Shown piece after piece: positions 1-5,114 of a stretch of DNA of 7,615 bases; the stretch's first letter is position 1, and each line of letters opens with the position of its first letter. The stretch comes from an uncultured Eubacterium sp. (GTDB taxonomy: Bacteria > Bacillota > Clostridia > Oscillospirales > Acutalibacteraceae), in contig CAJTMQ010000040.1 of NCBI GenBank assembly GCA_910577215.1, forward strand, positions 7,759 through 15,373. The letters run 5' to 3'. A program made the position numbers and the translations under genes. The notes under the pieces were generated by a model. That model saw only the letters and a program-made list of their open reading frames with translations, had not been told where the DNA came from and ran no database searches.

Positions 1-2
1 AA

Positions 3-419
3 AGTGCAATCAACAAGGCAGAAAAGTACAAATGGTTTTTCCTATTGATTGGATTAGCGGCAGCAATACTTAATGTGTATCTGTTTATATGGTCTGATAT
101 ACAATATCCCATATTTAATACGGCTGCAAAATTTTTGAGTGAATGGTTTATGATTATTGCATTGCTCGGGGCAGGAAAAGGAAGAATGAATTTCAGCGGT
201 AAAGTTTCAGGATATATGTCACAAAGGTCATTTGCCTTTTACATTTTGCATTTCATATGGGTTGTTTTGTTTCAGTATTTGTTATCCGGCGTTTGCGTCG
301 GCAACACAATTCTTATGTATATTCTGCCTGTAATTCTTGCGTATTCTGCAACGTTTTTATGCTGTGAAATATGTGCAGAAATTCCAGTTATCGGCTTCCT
401 TATGGGAATCAAATCATGA
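3..419 (+). CDS. Acyltransferase-3 family membrane protein, C-terminal part (5' end outside window)
   Basis: The reading frame is open from base 3 to the TGA at 417-419 and has no convincing start inside the window (the TTG at 45 lies within a membrane helix), so this is the C-terminal ~138 residues of a longer protein. About four hydrophobic segments are visible. The short motif SFAFYILHF lies about two thirds of the way through and resembles the 'S-x-x-x-Y-x-x-H' helix near the C-terminus of acyltransferase-3 (OafA/NodX-like, PF01757) proteins, followed by another hairpin of helices. Family members transfer acyl groups, often acetyl, to cell-surface sugars from the membrane. The catalytic N-terminal histidine/arginine region is not in the window, so substrate and activity cannot be judged. 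The P-loop kinase gene begins 41 bases downstream with no terminator between, so the two may share a transcript. The family call is likely; the substrate is unknown. Confidence 0.72.
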   Translation, partial: SAINKAEKYKWFFLLIGLAAAILNVYLFIWSDIQYPIFNTAAKFLSEWFMIIALLGAGKGRMNFSGKVSGYMSQRSFAFYILHFIWVVLFQYLLSGVCVGNTILMYILPVILAYSATFLCCEICAEIPVIGFLMGIKS

Positions 420-451
420 TCAGTGAAATAATCATAAATCATAATAATATT

Positions 452-455
452 GGAG
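452..455 (+). promoter_or_regulatory. Ribosome binding site deciding the kinase start
   Basis: GGAG lies five bases before the ATG at 461. The competing in-frame ATGs at 371 and 416 would add residues ahead of a P-loop that normally sits at the very N-terminus of this fold, and neither has as well placed a Shine-Dalgarno sequence. This supports 461. Confidence 0.6.
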
Positions 456-460
456 TACTT

Positions 461-976
461 ATGATAATTCTTATTGCAGGTGCAACGCACGCAGGCAAGA
501 CGAATCTTGCGCAAAGACTTTTAGAAAAATATAAATATCCGTATTTGTCAATAGACCATTTAAAAATGGGTTTAATCAGAAGCGGCAATACTGATTTAAC
601 ACCCGAGTCTGACGATAATGCTTTAACAGCGTATCTTTGGAATATTGTTAAGGAAATGATAAAAACGGCTGTGGAGAATAGTCAGAATTTAATTGTTGAG
701 GGCTGCTATATCCCTTTTGATTGGAAAAAGGATTTTTCCGATGAATATCTGCAGCATATCAAATATTACTGCCTTGTGATGACCGAGGAATATATTGAAA
801 AGCATTTTGATGATATAAAGGGTTTCGCGAACACAATTGAAAACCGCAGAGATGATTCGTGGTGCAGTAAAGAAATTGTATTAAGGGATAATATTCAGAA
901 TCTTGAAATGTGCCGAAGGTACGGCTGTAATTATATTTTGATAGATAAATCCTATCAGGTTGATATTGAATTGTAA
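461..976 (+). CDS. Small P-loop kinase-like ATPase (AAA_33 / zeta-toxin-like fold)
   Basis: A 171-residue soluble protein. Residues 7-14 (GATHAGKT) form a clean Walker A motif directly after a hydrophobic first strand (IILIA), the usual layout of small nucleoside or small-molecule kinases. Asp32 in 'SIDHLKMG' sits where such kinases bind substrate after strand 2. 'NLIVEGCYIP' (76-85) matches the strand carrying the conserved Glu-Gly, and the Arg-Arg pair at 129-130 may act as a lid. Relatives are usually annotated as adenylate-kinase-like, 2-phosphoglycerate-kinase-like or zeta-toxin-like ATPases, often without experimental support. The substrate cannot be read from the sequence. An ATG at 416 overlaps the upstream stop (ATGA) and would add 15 residues; 461 is preferred because of its ribosome binding site and the P-loop position. 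A membrane protein follows 12 bases downstream, suggesting co-transcription. No antitoxin-like partner is seen, so a toxin role is unsupported. Confidence 0.8.
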   Translation: MIILIAGATHAGKTNLAQRLLEKYKYPYLSIDHLKMGLIRSGNTDLTPESDDNALTAYLWNIVKEMIKTAVENSQNLIVEGCYIPFDWKKDFSDEYLQHIKYYCLVMTEEYIEKHFDDIKGFANTIENRRDDSWCSKEIVLRDNIQNLEMCRRYGCNYILIDKSYQVDIEL

Positions 977-988
977 AAAGGAGAAAAT

Positions 989-1459
989 ATGCATTTTGGT
1001 TTTTCATATATTGGTTTGATTTTTCTTTTAATGCTTTTTATACCGAATTTGTTTTGGTCAAAGCATAAGCCTGAGAACTATGATAAATATGTAAAAAACG
1101 AAAATAAAACACTGCGTATTTTTGAAGGTGCAGGTCAGGTGCTTGTTACCTGCATTGTTTTGATTTTTAAGGATTTTAACATTAAAACGGGTTCATGGTG
1201 GATAATCTGGCTGATGCTTTCATTTGTTTTTATGGTTCTGTATGAAATTTACTGGATTAAGTATTTTAAAAGTAAAAAAACAATGCAGGATTTTTACAGC
1301 AGTCTGCTTGGAATTCCTGTTGCAGGTGCGTCACTGCCTGTAATTGCGTTTTTATTGTTGGCTGTTTACGGAAAAAGCATACCGCTTTTAATTGCAGTTG
1401 TGATTCTCGGCATCGGTCATATCGGAATACACATAAATCATAAAAAGGAATTGTTATAA
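989..1459 (+). CDS. Five-helix integral membrane protein of unknown function
   Basis: A 156-residue hydrophobic protein with a strong ribosome binding site (AAGGAG at 978-983, five bases before the ATG). Predicted membrane segments lie near residues 5-24, 46-62, 69-91, 107-127 and 130-148. A charged loop at about 25-43 (rich in Lys, Asn, Glu, Tyr) separates the first two. The C-terminus carries several histidines (GHIGIHINH, 142-150), which could be a metal site or simply a cytoplasmic tail. Similar short membrane proteins are common in clostridia and have no assigned function as far as I can recall; I do not recognise a named family with confidence. It lies 12 bases after the P-loop kinase and is probably co-transcribed with it, but nothing in the sequence ties their functions together. 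The stop codon overlaps a candidate promoter for the next gene. Confidence 0.82.
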   Translation: MHFGFSYIGLIFLLMLFIPNLFWSKHKPENYDKYVKNENKTLRIFEGAGQVLVTCIVLIFKDFNIKTGSWWIIWLMLSFVFMVLYEIYWIKYFKSKKTMQDFYSSLLGIPVAGASLPVIAFLLLAVYGKSIPLLIAVVILGIGHIGIHINHKKELL

Positions 1460-1460
1460 T
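1452..1460 (+). promoter_or_regulatory. Candidate extended -10 promoter for the small basic protein
   Basis: TGTTATAAT is a perfect TATAAT hexamer with an upstream TG, placed over the stop codon of the membrane protein gene. It would start transcription near 1467, about 30 bases before the ATG at 1497. The -35 position at 17 bp spacing (1432-1437) is poor, which an extended -10 can tolerate. It could also be a chance match in AT-rich DNA. Confidence 0.4.
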
Positions 1461-1496
1461 CACTTTAGGCGGGCAAACTATTACCGAGGTGATTTT

Positions 1497-1784
1497 ATGG
1501 CAAAGCAGGGTATGAAAAGACCTGAACGGACACATACGCAGGCAAGAAACGAGGCACCGCCCGTCCCTGAAATTCAGGGCAAGGCAAAGTGCGGTAAGAA
1601 GCAGGCACGCAATATCATAGCAGGAACACATTCTCCCAATCAGAAGGTTTATCACACGACGCCTTATGCGAAAAAGCAAGTGCAGGAAAAGCCTATATCA
1701 GATGTTTATGCAGTTATTGATAATGATTTGGCAAGAGATAATCTTGAAAATGATATTACGGATGCAGATTTGCAGGATTTATAA
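1497..1784 (+). CDS. Small basic conserved hypothetical protein
   Basis: A 95-residue protein with a strong ribosome binding site (GAGGTGA at 1486-1492, four bases from the ATG). The N-terminal two thirds are rich in Lys, Arg, Gln and Pro (for example 'MKRPERTHTQARNE' near the start), with no membrane segment or recognisable domain. The last 30 residues are acidic and probably helical ('DNDLARDNLENDITDADLQDL', shown as its key pattern of Asp/Asn/Leu). The charge split suggests a basic, possibly nucleic-acid-binding or disordered region followed by an acidic tail. From memory, close relatives with the same opening and the same 'ARDN-x-END' tail occur as hypothetical proteins in gut clostridia, which suggests a real conserved family, but no function is known to me. 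A terminator follows eight bases after the stop, so it ends its transcription unit. Confidence 0.8.
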   Translation: MAKQGMKRPERTHTQARNEAPPVPEIQGKAKCGKKQARNIIAGTHSPNQKVYHTTPYAKKQVQEKPISDVYAVIDNDLARDNLENDITDADLQDL

Positions 1785-1792
1785 AAGTAATT

Positions 1793-1818
1793 AAGAACGG
1801 TACATAACCGTTCTTTTT
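1793..1818 (+). terminator. Rho-independent terminator
   Basis: A perfect 9-bp stem (AAGAACGGT at 1793-1801 with ACCGTTCTT at 1807-1815) closes a five-base loop and runs into a T tract ending at 1818. It separates the left group of genes from the cdd1 unit. Confidence 0.88.
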
Positions 1819-1820
1819 AT

Positions 1821-1849
1821 TTGCCTGCGTTAATGAATTATGTTAAAAT
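1821..1849 (+). promoter_or_regulatory. Sigma-A type promoter for the cdd1 unit
   Basis: TTGCCT (1821-1826) and TAAAAT (1844-1849) are separated by exactly 17 bases, matching 4/6 and 5/6 of the consensus. It sits just after a terminator and about 75 bases before the cdd1 ATG, giving a leader of roughly 70 bases in which I see no recognisable riboswitch. Confidence 0.6.
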
Positions 1850-1925
1850 AAAATCAGTGAATAAAATTGAACTGTGAAAGCGGATATTATTGATTAAAAA
1901 AGCAGATAAAAGATTGTGAGAATGT

Positions 1926-2216
1926 ATGAAAACAGATTTAACAAAAATACCGAATGTAGGTAAAAGAACTAAGGAAGCCTTAATGAATATAGGTATTACC
2001 TGTGTTGAAGTTTTGATAGGTCAGAATCCCGAGGAACTTTATGTGAAAGACTGCCTGAAAAAAGGTTTTCAGGAGGACAGATGTCAGCTTTATCTTTTCA
2101 GAATGGCAGTGTATTATGCAGAGAACACCGAGTGGGAAGAGCAAAGGCTGAAATGGTGGTATTGGAAGGATAAAGAATATCCTGAAAATAAAACAGAAAT
2201 TTATGGAGGTAAATAA
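1926..2216 (+). CDS. cdd1: Cdd1-like helix-hairpin-helix protein (pathogenicity locus family)
   Basis: A 96-residue protein matching the Cdd1 / 'Pathogenicity locus' family (PF11731), named after the gene flanking the toxin locus of Clostridioides difficile. Residues 7-20 ('KIPNVGKRTKEALM') form a helix-hairpin-helix with the typical I-P-x-V-G-x-x-T pattern, used by many proteins to grip the DNA backbone without sequence specificity. The rest carries family marks: Cys43, Cys53 in 'DRCQLYLFR', and 'WWYWKD' at 77-82. The cellular role is not established; the family name reflects location, not a virulence function, and the gene is widespread in harmless bacteria. The ribosome binding site is weak (GTGAG at 1916-1920), but an upstream ATG at 1922 is out of frame, so 1926 is the natural start. 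The last codons (Gly-Gly-Lys) contain the Shine-Dalgarno sequence of the next gene, which begins one base after this stop. Confidence 0.88.
   Translation: MKTDLTKIPNVGKRTKEALMNIGITCVEVLIGQNPEELYVKDCLKKGFQEDRCQLYLFRMAVYYAENTEWEEQRLKWWYWKDKEYPENKTEIYGGK
2205..2210 (+). promoter_or_regulatory. Ribosome binding site nested in the cdd1 3' end
   Basis: GGAGGT lies within the last cdd1 codons, seven bases before the ATG at 2218. It rules out the in-frame ATG at 2203, which overlaps the site itself, and points to translational coupling of cdd1 with the next gene. Confidence 0.75.
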
Positions 2217-2217
2217 A

Positions 2218-2550
2218 ATGTCTGTTACAGTGAACATTTATTATAGCGGTGTTAACGGGAATGCAAGAAAATTTGCAGAAGAAATGATGTCAGACGGAGT
2301 TGTAAGTGACATTCGTGCTGAAAACGGAAATCTTAAATATGAATACTTTTTTTCGATGGATGATAAGGAAACGGTGCTTTTAATTGATAGCTGGAAGGAT
2401 TAATATTCAATTGATGTTCACCATGCTTCACCTATGATGGCTAAAATTATTAAACTTCGTGAAAAATATGATTTACATATGAAAGTTGAACATTATGTGT
2501 CTGAAAAAACAGGAATTCCTGAAACTGATAAAATATTTATAAAGGAATAA
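2218..2550 (+). pseudogene. Antibiotic biosynthesis monooxygenase (ABM)-like protein, interrupted by an in-frame TAA
   Basis: The frame begins at ATG 2218 with an excellent ribosome binding site and encodes 61 residues before TAA at 2401-2403. The same frame then stays open for 48 more codons to TAA at 2548-2550. Together the pieces form a small dimeric alpha/beta-barrel (ABM, PF03992) like protein: 'VTVNIYYSG' first strand, 'ARKFAEEM' helix, 'KYEYFFSMDD' strand, 'VLLIDSWKD', then after the stop 'SIDVHHASPMM', 'KIIKLREKYDLHMKVEHYVS'. The W-x-x-x-x-x-x-D-x-H-x-x-S-P pattern of the family spans the stop, and family members usually have Gln where the TAA lies, so a single CAA-to-TAA change explains it. 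The 61-residue product lacks the second half of the fold and is unlikely to work. ABM proteins range from quinol monooxygenases to heme-degrading enzymes; the role of this one is unknown. A sequencing error is also possible. Confidence 0.82.
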
Positions 2551-2564
2551 TGCGAACTGAAGCA

Positions 2565-2573
2565 TGGTATTAT
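2565..2573 (+). promoter_or_regulatory. Possible extended -10 promoter for the SGNH hydrolase gene
   Basis: TGGTATTAT (TG, one base, then TATTAT, 5/6 of consensus) lies 37 bases before the hydrolase ATG in the only gap between it and the broken ABM gene. No convincing -35 is present, so read-through from the cdd1 promoter is an equally good explanation. Confidence 0.3.
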
Positions 2574-2610
2574 TCTTCAACAGAAAAGAAAACTAAGGAG
2601 GAAAAACATT

Positions 2611-3321
2611 ATGTTGAAAATTATCATCGCAATAGCTGTTATTTTTATTTTAGCTGTTATATTAATATCCGTGCTGTATCATTTTGGCTTTATTGATTTT
2701 TATCACCCTATGAAAAAAACGGATAAAAATCAAATAAAGATTGCTTGTGTGGGCGATAGCATAACATTCGGCTGTACAGTTCGGAATTGGCGAAAAAACA
2801 ACTATCCTGCTGTTCTGAGCAATTTGCTCGGAGAAAAATATTGTGTCAACAATTTTGGCTATACCAACAGAACTGCCATAAAGAGTGCAGATTATCCGTA
2901 TGTCAATGAAAAATTATATCGGCAAAGCCTTGATTTTGAGCCTGATATTGTTGTGATTATGCTCGGTTCAAATGATTCAAAAGAGAATAACTGGAATAAA
3001 GATAAGTTCATAAATGATTACTGTGAAATGATTAACAGTTATCTGACACTTGCTTCAAAACCGAAAGTCTATGTGCTTGTTCCTCCTCCGTTGTTTGAGG
3101 TAAGGGGCAAGGTGATGTGGCAGCTTAGAAAAGGCGTTATGGATAATGAAATTTGTCCTGCAGTTAAGCATACAGCAGATAAATTGAGCGTTCGGTGTAT
3201 AGATATGCACAGTGTATTTGAAAATAAACAAGGACTGTTTTCAGATGGTGTTCATCCAAATGCCGAGGGCAGTAAATTATTTGCTCAAAAAGTATTTGAG
3301 GTAATCAAAAATGAAATCTGA
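2611..3321 (+). CDS. Membrane-anchored SGNH/GDSL-family hydrolase (probable esterase)
   Basis: A 236-residue protein with a strong ribosome binding site (TAAGGAGG at 2594-2601). Residues 4-23 are one long hydrophobic helix without a clear cleavage site, so the enzyme is probably tethered outside the membrane. The SGNH blocks are all present: block I 'VGDSITFG' (47-54, nucleophile Ser50), block II 'NNFGYTNRT' (80-88, oxyanion Gly83), block III 'GSND' (119-122, Asn121), and block V 'DGVHPN' (212-217, Asp212 and His215). The spacing and the 'GDSITFG ... YP ... LG ... NFG' pattern resemble sialate O-acetylesterase and related carbohydrate-ester deacetylases, so removal of acetyl or acyl groups from surface or dietary glycans is a reasonable guess; the substrate is not determined by these motifs. 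A strong terminator downstream ends the unit, and a small ORF overlaps the last codons. Confidence 0.9.
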   Translation: MLKIIIAIAVIFILAVILISVLYHFGFIDFYHPMKKTDKNQIKIACVGDSITFGCTVRNWRKNNYPAVLSNLLGEKYCVNNFGYTNRTAIKSADYPYVNEKLYRQSLDFEPDIVVIMLGSNDSKENNWNKDKFINDYCEMINSYLTLASKPKVYVLVPPPLFEVRGKVMWQLRKGVMDNEICPAVKHTADKLSVRCIDMHSVFENKQGLFSDGVHPNAEGSKLFAQKVFEVIKNEI

Positions 3322-3388
3322 AGAAATATTAAATTATTCCGCACAAAAGCTGAATAATAATTATTTTGAAAAGCATAAAGATCATTAA
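3311..3388 (+). CDS. Possible 25-residue small ORF overlapping the hydrolase 3' end
   Basis: An ATG at 3311 opens a 25-codon frame ending at TAA 3386-3388, overlapping the last 11 bases of the hydrolase gene in another frame. GAGGT at 3298-3302 sits eight bases ahead, so translation by coupling is possible. The peptide is hydrophilic (begins MKSEEILNY, ends EKHKDH) with no signal or membrane segment. It stops just before the terminator at 3396. It may be a real small protein, a remnant of a longer gene whose rest was deleted, or chance; I do not recognise it. Confidence 0.25.
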   Translation: MKSEEILNYSAQKLNNNYFEKHKDH

Positions 3389-3395
3389 TTTATGC

Positions 3396-3426
3396 AAATC
3401 CAAGGCAATTTCTGCCTTGGATTTTT
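3396..3426 (+). terminator. Strong rho-independent terminator
   Basis: A perfect 12-bp stem (AAATCCAAGGCA at 3396-3407 with TGCCTTGGATTT at 3413-3424) closes the loop ATTTC, followed by T-rich sequence to about 3435. It ends the hydrolase transcript and insulates the efflux operon. Confidence 0.92.
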
Positions 3427-3491
3427 CTTTGTTTTAACATATCGAAAAAATATTTCTTGATTTTTATTTTCTGCTTTAATTAAAAATTTAT

Positions 3492-3517
3492 TAATCAAAT
3501 GTTTACAAATTTGATTA
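3492..3517 (+). promoter_or_regulatory. Inverted repeat, possible regulator binding site ahead of the efflux operon
   Basis: TAATCAAAT (3492-3500) and ATTTGATTA (3509-3517) are perfect 9-bp arms around an 8-base centre. The site ends 10 bases before the -35 hexamer, where activators usually bind. The same stretch also holds a direct repeat, TTACAAA at 3503-3509 and 3515-3521 (12-base period), which recalls sites of OmpR-type response regulators. AT-rich DNA makes short repeats common, so this is a candidate only. Confidence 0.4.
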
Positions 3518-3527
3518 CAAACAGTTA

Positions 3528-3556
3528 TTGACTTTTATACAAATTGGAATTATACT
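3528..3556 (+). promoter_or_regulatory. Sigma-A promoter of the adaptor-permease operon
   Basis: TTGACT (3528-3533) and TATACT (3551-3556) each match 5/6 of consensus and are 17 bases apart. Transcription would begin near 3563, leaving about 38 bases before the chosen start at 3601 but only about 14 before the ATG at 3577. The region upstream back to the terminator at 3426 is very AT-rich and holds no gene. Confidence 0.78.
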
Positions 3557-3584
3557 AATTATATACTGAAATTACTATGATTAT

Positions 3585-3590
3585 AGAGGT
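3585..3590 (+). promoter_or_regulatory. Ribosome binding site deciding the adaptor start
   Basis: AGAGGT lies ten bases before the ATG at 3601. The earlier in-frame ATG at 3577 has no Shine-Dalgarno sequence, sits almost at the predicted transcript start, and would put five acidic or polar residues ahead of the basic N-terminus of the signal anchor. Confidence 0.55.
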
Positions 3591-3600
3591 TGAAGAGGAT

Positions 3601-5097
3601 ATGGCAACTGTAAGAAAAAGTAAAAAAAATAAGGTTATTTTGGCAGTTATTATTGTCCTGATAATCGCTGTTTTGGCAACAGTTATAGGTGTTTTTGCAA
3701 AGAACAGCACAATAGAGCAGGTATCGCTTTATACTGTAGGCACAAGTGATATTTATGAAACTGTAAGTGCAACAGGTGAAATATCATCAGGTTCCGTAAA
3801 GGAGTATAAGGTCGGAACGGTTGCAACTGTTAAGGAAGTATTTGTTGAAACAGGTGAAGAAGTTAAAGCCGGTGATCTTCTTGCAACTTTTGATACATCA
3901 AACTTTGATTCCGAAATCAAAAAGCTTCAGTCATCATATAATCAGGCAAAGGCAAGCTATAATGATGCTTTGTCATCACAGAAAGATGCAAAGAAAAATC
4001 TTGCCGAGATTCAAACGAATATTGCAGAGCTGGAAAAGGAAAATGAAAAGCTTAAGAAGGATGCAAGTACAACAAAGTCAACTTCAACAACTCGTTCTTC
4101 ACCAACACAGCCGAGTTTACCTTCAAATACAAATCCGTCATTAACTTTTCCGCCGAATTTCCCTTCGGATTTACCATCTAACTTACCAACAGAAATTCCA
4201 ACAGGTAATGTTCAGATAGACCCGGATATTATTGCCGGAATTGATATTAACGATATAAATGCAGTAATGTCAGCTGCAGCGTCGGCTGAATCAAAACTTG
4301 TTTCAAATGAACTTATGCTTGCTGCTTACTATGTACAGGAACAGCTTTATTCTTCTTTGGCTTCCGATACTCTTGTTCAGGCAAAAAAAGAGATTATGGA
4401 TACAACCAAAAGTACACTTGATCTTTTAAAGGAATCCCAGCAGGAAATGTCTGCCGGATGGACTGCCGCTTTTGACGGCACAATTACTGAATGTAACATT
4501 TATCCGGGAGAGCAGACCTCTCTTCTCACAAGTGGGGTTACTCTTCAGAATATGAACAATAAAATTGTAACAATCTCACTTGGTGAATATGATATTCATA
4601 AGGTTAAGGTTGGTATGCCTGTTAAGGTTACAACTGCTTACGGCGAATATACGGGAAGCGTTATAAGCAAGGCTCCTGTTGCAACAGGAGGTTCAAGCAG
4701 TTCAATTATGGATTCTGTTGGTTCTATTGCGGGTATAAGCGGTCTTTCAAGTCTTACACAGTCAGGTGCAGGCGTTGAGGTTCAGGTATCTGTAGATAAT
4801 CCTGATGAATTTATAGTTATCGGCTTTGATGCTGATGTTGAAATTTCAGTAGGAGATCATACCGGTATAACAACCGTTCCGAGCCAGTCCATAATCCTTG
4901 ATAAAACAGGCACATATGTATTTCTTTATAATGAAGAGGAAAAAACCGTAACCAAAACACCTATTGAAACCGGTGCAACATCCGTTTCCGAATATGAGGT
5001 AGTAAGCGGTATCGGCATTGGTGATAAAATTGTTAATGCGCCTCAGTCAACCTTTGAAGACAGCTTTGAGGTAAGAGTTTCGGAGCAAACAAAATAA
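3601..5097 (+). CDS. MacA/YknX-like periplasmic-adaptor (membrane fusion) protein, HlyD family
   Basis: A 498-residue adaptor of a MacB-type ABC export system. Numbering from 3601: basic N-terminus (2-11) and a signal anchor helix at 12-33; first lipoyl half-motif around 55-100 ('VSATGEI', 'VETGEEVKAGDLLATFD'); a coiled-coil helix at 101-155; a Ser/Thr/Pro-rich linker at about 157-205; a second helical region at 216-285; second lipoyl half at 287-320 ('AFDGTITECNIYPGEQ'); beta-barrel at about 321-430 containing a Gly/Ser-rich insert (361-391); and a membrane-proximal domain to the end. It should sit outside the membrane and gate or guide substrate moved with the permease encoded 17 bases downstream. 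It is longer than typical YknX or MacA (roughly 370-380 residues) because of the two inserts. An alternative start at 3577 adds eight residues. Substrate is unknown; peptides, antibiotics or lipids are typical for the family. Confidence 0.9.
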   Translation: MATVRKSKKNKVILAVIIVLIIAVLATVIGVFAKNSTIEQVSLYTVGTSDIYETVSATGEISSGSVKEYKVGTVATVKEVFVETGEEVKAGDLLATFDTSNFDSEIKKLQSSYNQAKASYNDALSSQKDAKKNLAEIQTNIAELEKENEKLKKDASTTKSTSTTRSSPTQPSLPSNTNPSLTFPPNFPSDLPSNLPTEIPTGNVQIDPDIIAGIDINDINAVMSAAASAESKLVSNELMLAAYYVQEQLYSSLASDTLVQAKKEIMDTTKSTLDLLKESQQEMSAGWTAAFDGTITECNIYPGEQTSLLTSGVTLQNMNNKIVTISLGEYDIHKVKVGMPVKVTTAYGEYTGSVISKAPVATGGSSSSIMDSVGSIAGISGLSSLTQSGAGVEVQVSVDNPDEFIVIGFDADVEISVGDHTGITTVPSQSIILDKTGTYVFLYNEEEKTVTKTPIETGATSVSEYEVVSGIGIGDKIVNAPQSTFEDSFEVRVSEQTK

Positions 5098-5100
5098 TAA

Positions 5101-5106
5101 GGGGAG
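5101..5106 (+). promoter_or_regulatory. Ribosome binding site for a GTG start
   Basis: GGGGAG follows tandem stop codons of the adaptor gene (TAATAA at 5095-5100) and lies eight bases before GTG 5115. It supports the GTG as start, since the resulting N-terminus matches the usual beginning of MacB-type permeases. Confidence 0.7.
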
Positions 5107-5114
5107 AGTCTTTC

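Noticed and set aside
371..460. Longer start for the P-loop kinase at ATG 371 or ATG 416
   Set aside because: The start at 371 would overlap the upstream gene by 49 bases, and both would put extra residues ahead of a P-loop that normally opens the fold. GGAG five bases before 461 is the better signal, though 416 (ATGA overlap) cannot be fully excluded.
461..1459. Zeta-type toxin-antitoxin module
   Set aside because: The kinase has a zeta-like fold signature, but the neighbour is a five-helix membrane protein and no small antitoxin gene is present on either side.
1926..2216. Cdd1 as a sign of a toxin pathogenicity locus
   Set aside because: No toxin, holin or regulator genes of such a locus are present; the family is common in commensal clostridia.
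2401..2403. Programmed recoding (stop-codon read-through) in the ABM-like gene
   Set aside because: TAA followed by T is an efficient stop, TAA also ends most other genes in the window, and no downstream hairpin or recoding element was evident. A nonsense mutation or sequencing error is simpler.
2558..2579. Hairpin TGAAG...CTTCA between the ABM-like gene and the hydrolase as a terminator
   Set aside because: Only five base pairs around a 12-base loop and no T tract follows.
3..3321. A glycan O-acetylation/deacetylation system formed by the acyltransferase-3 protein and the SGNH hydrolase
   Set aside because: AT3 and SGNH domains do occur together in other proteins, but here they are about 2.2 kb apart, in different transcription units, with unrelated genes between.
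3821..4144. Second + strand frame inside the adaptor gene
   Set aside because: Its translation is Lys/Gln/Leu-biased, as expected from reading an out-of-frame coiled-coil region, and it has no ribosome binding site or domain.
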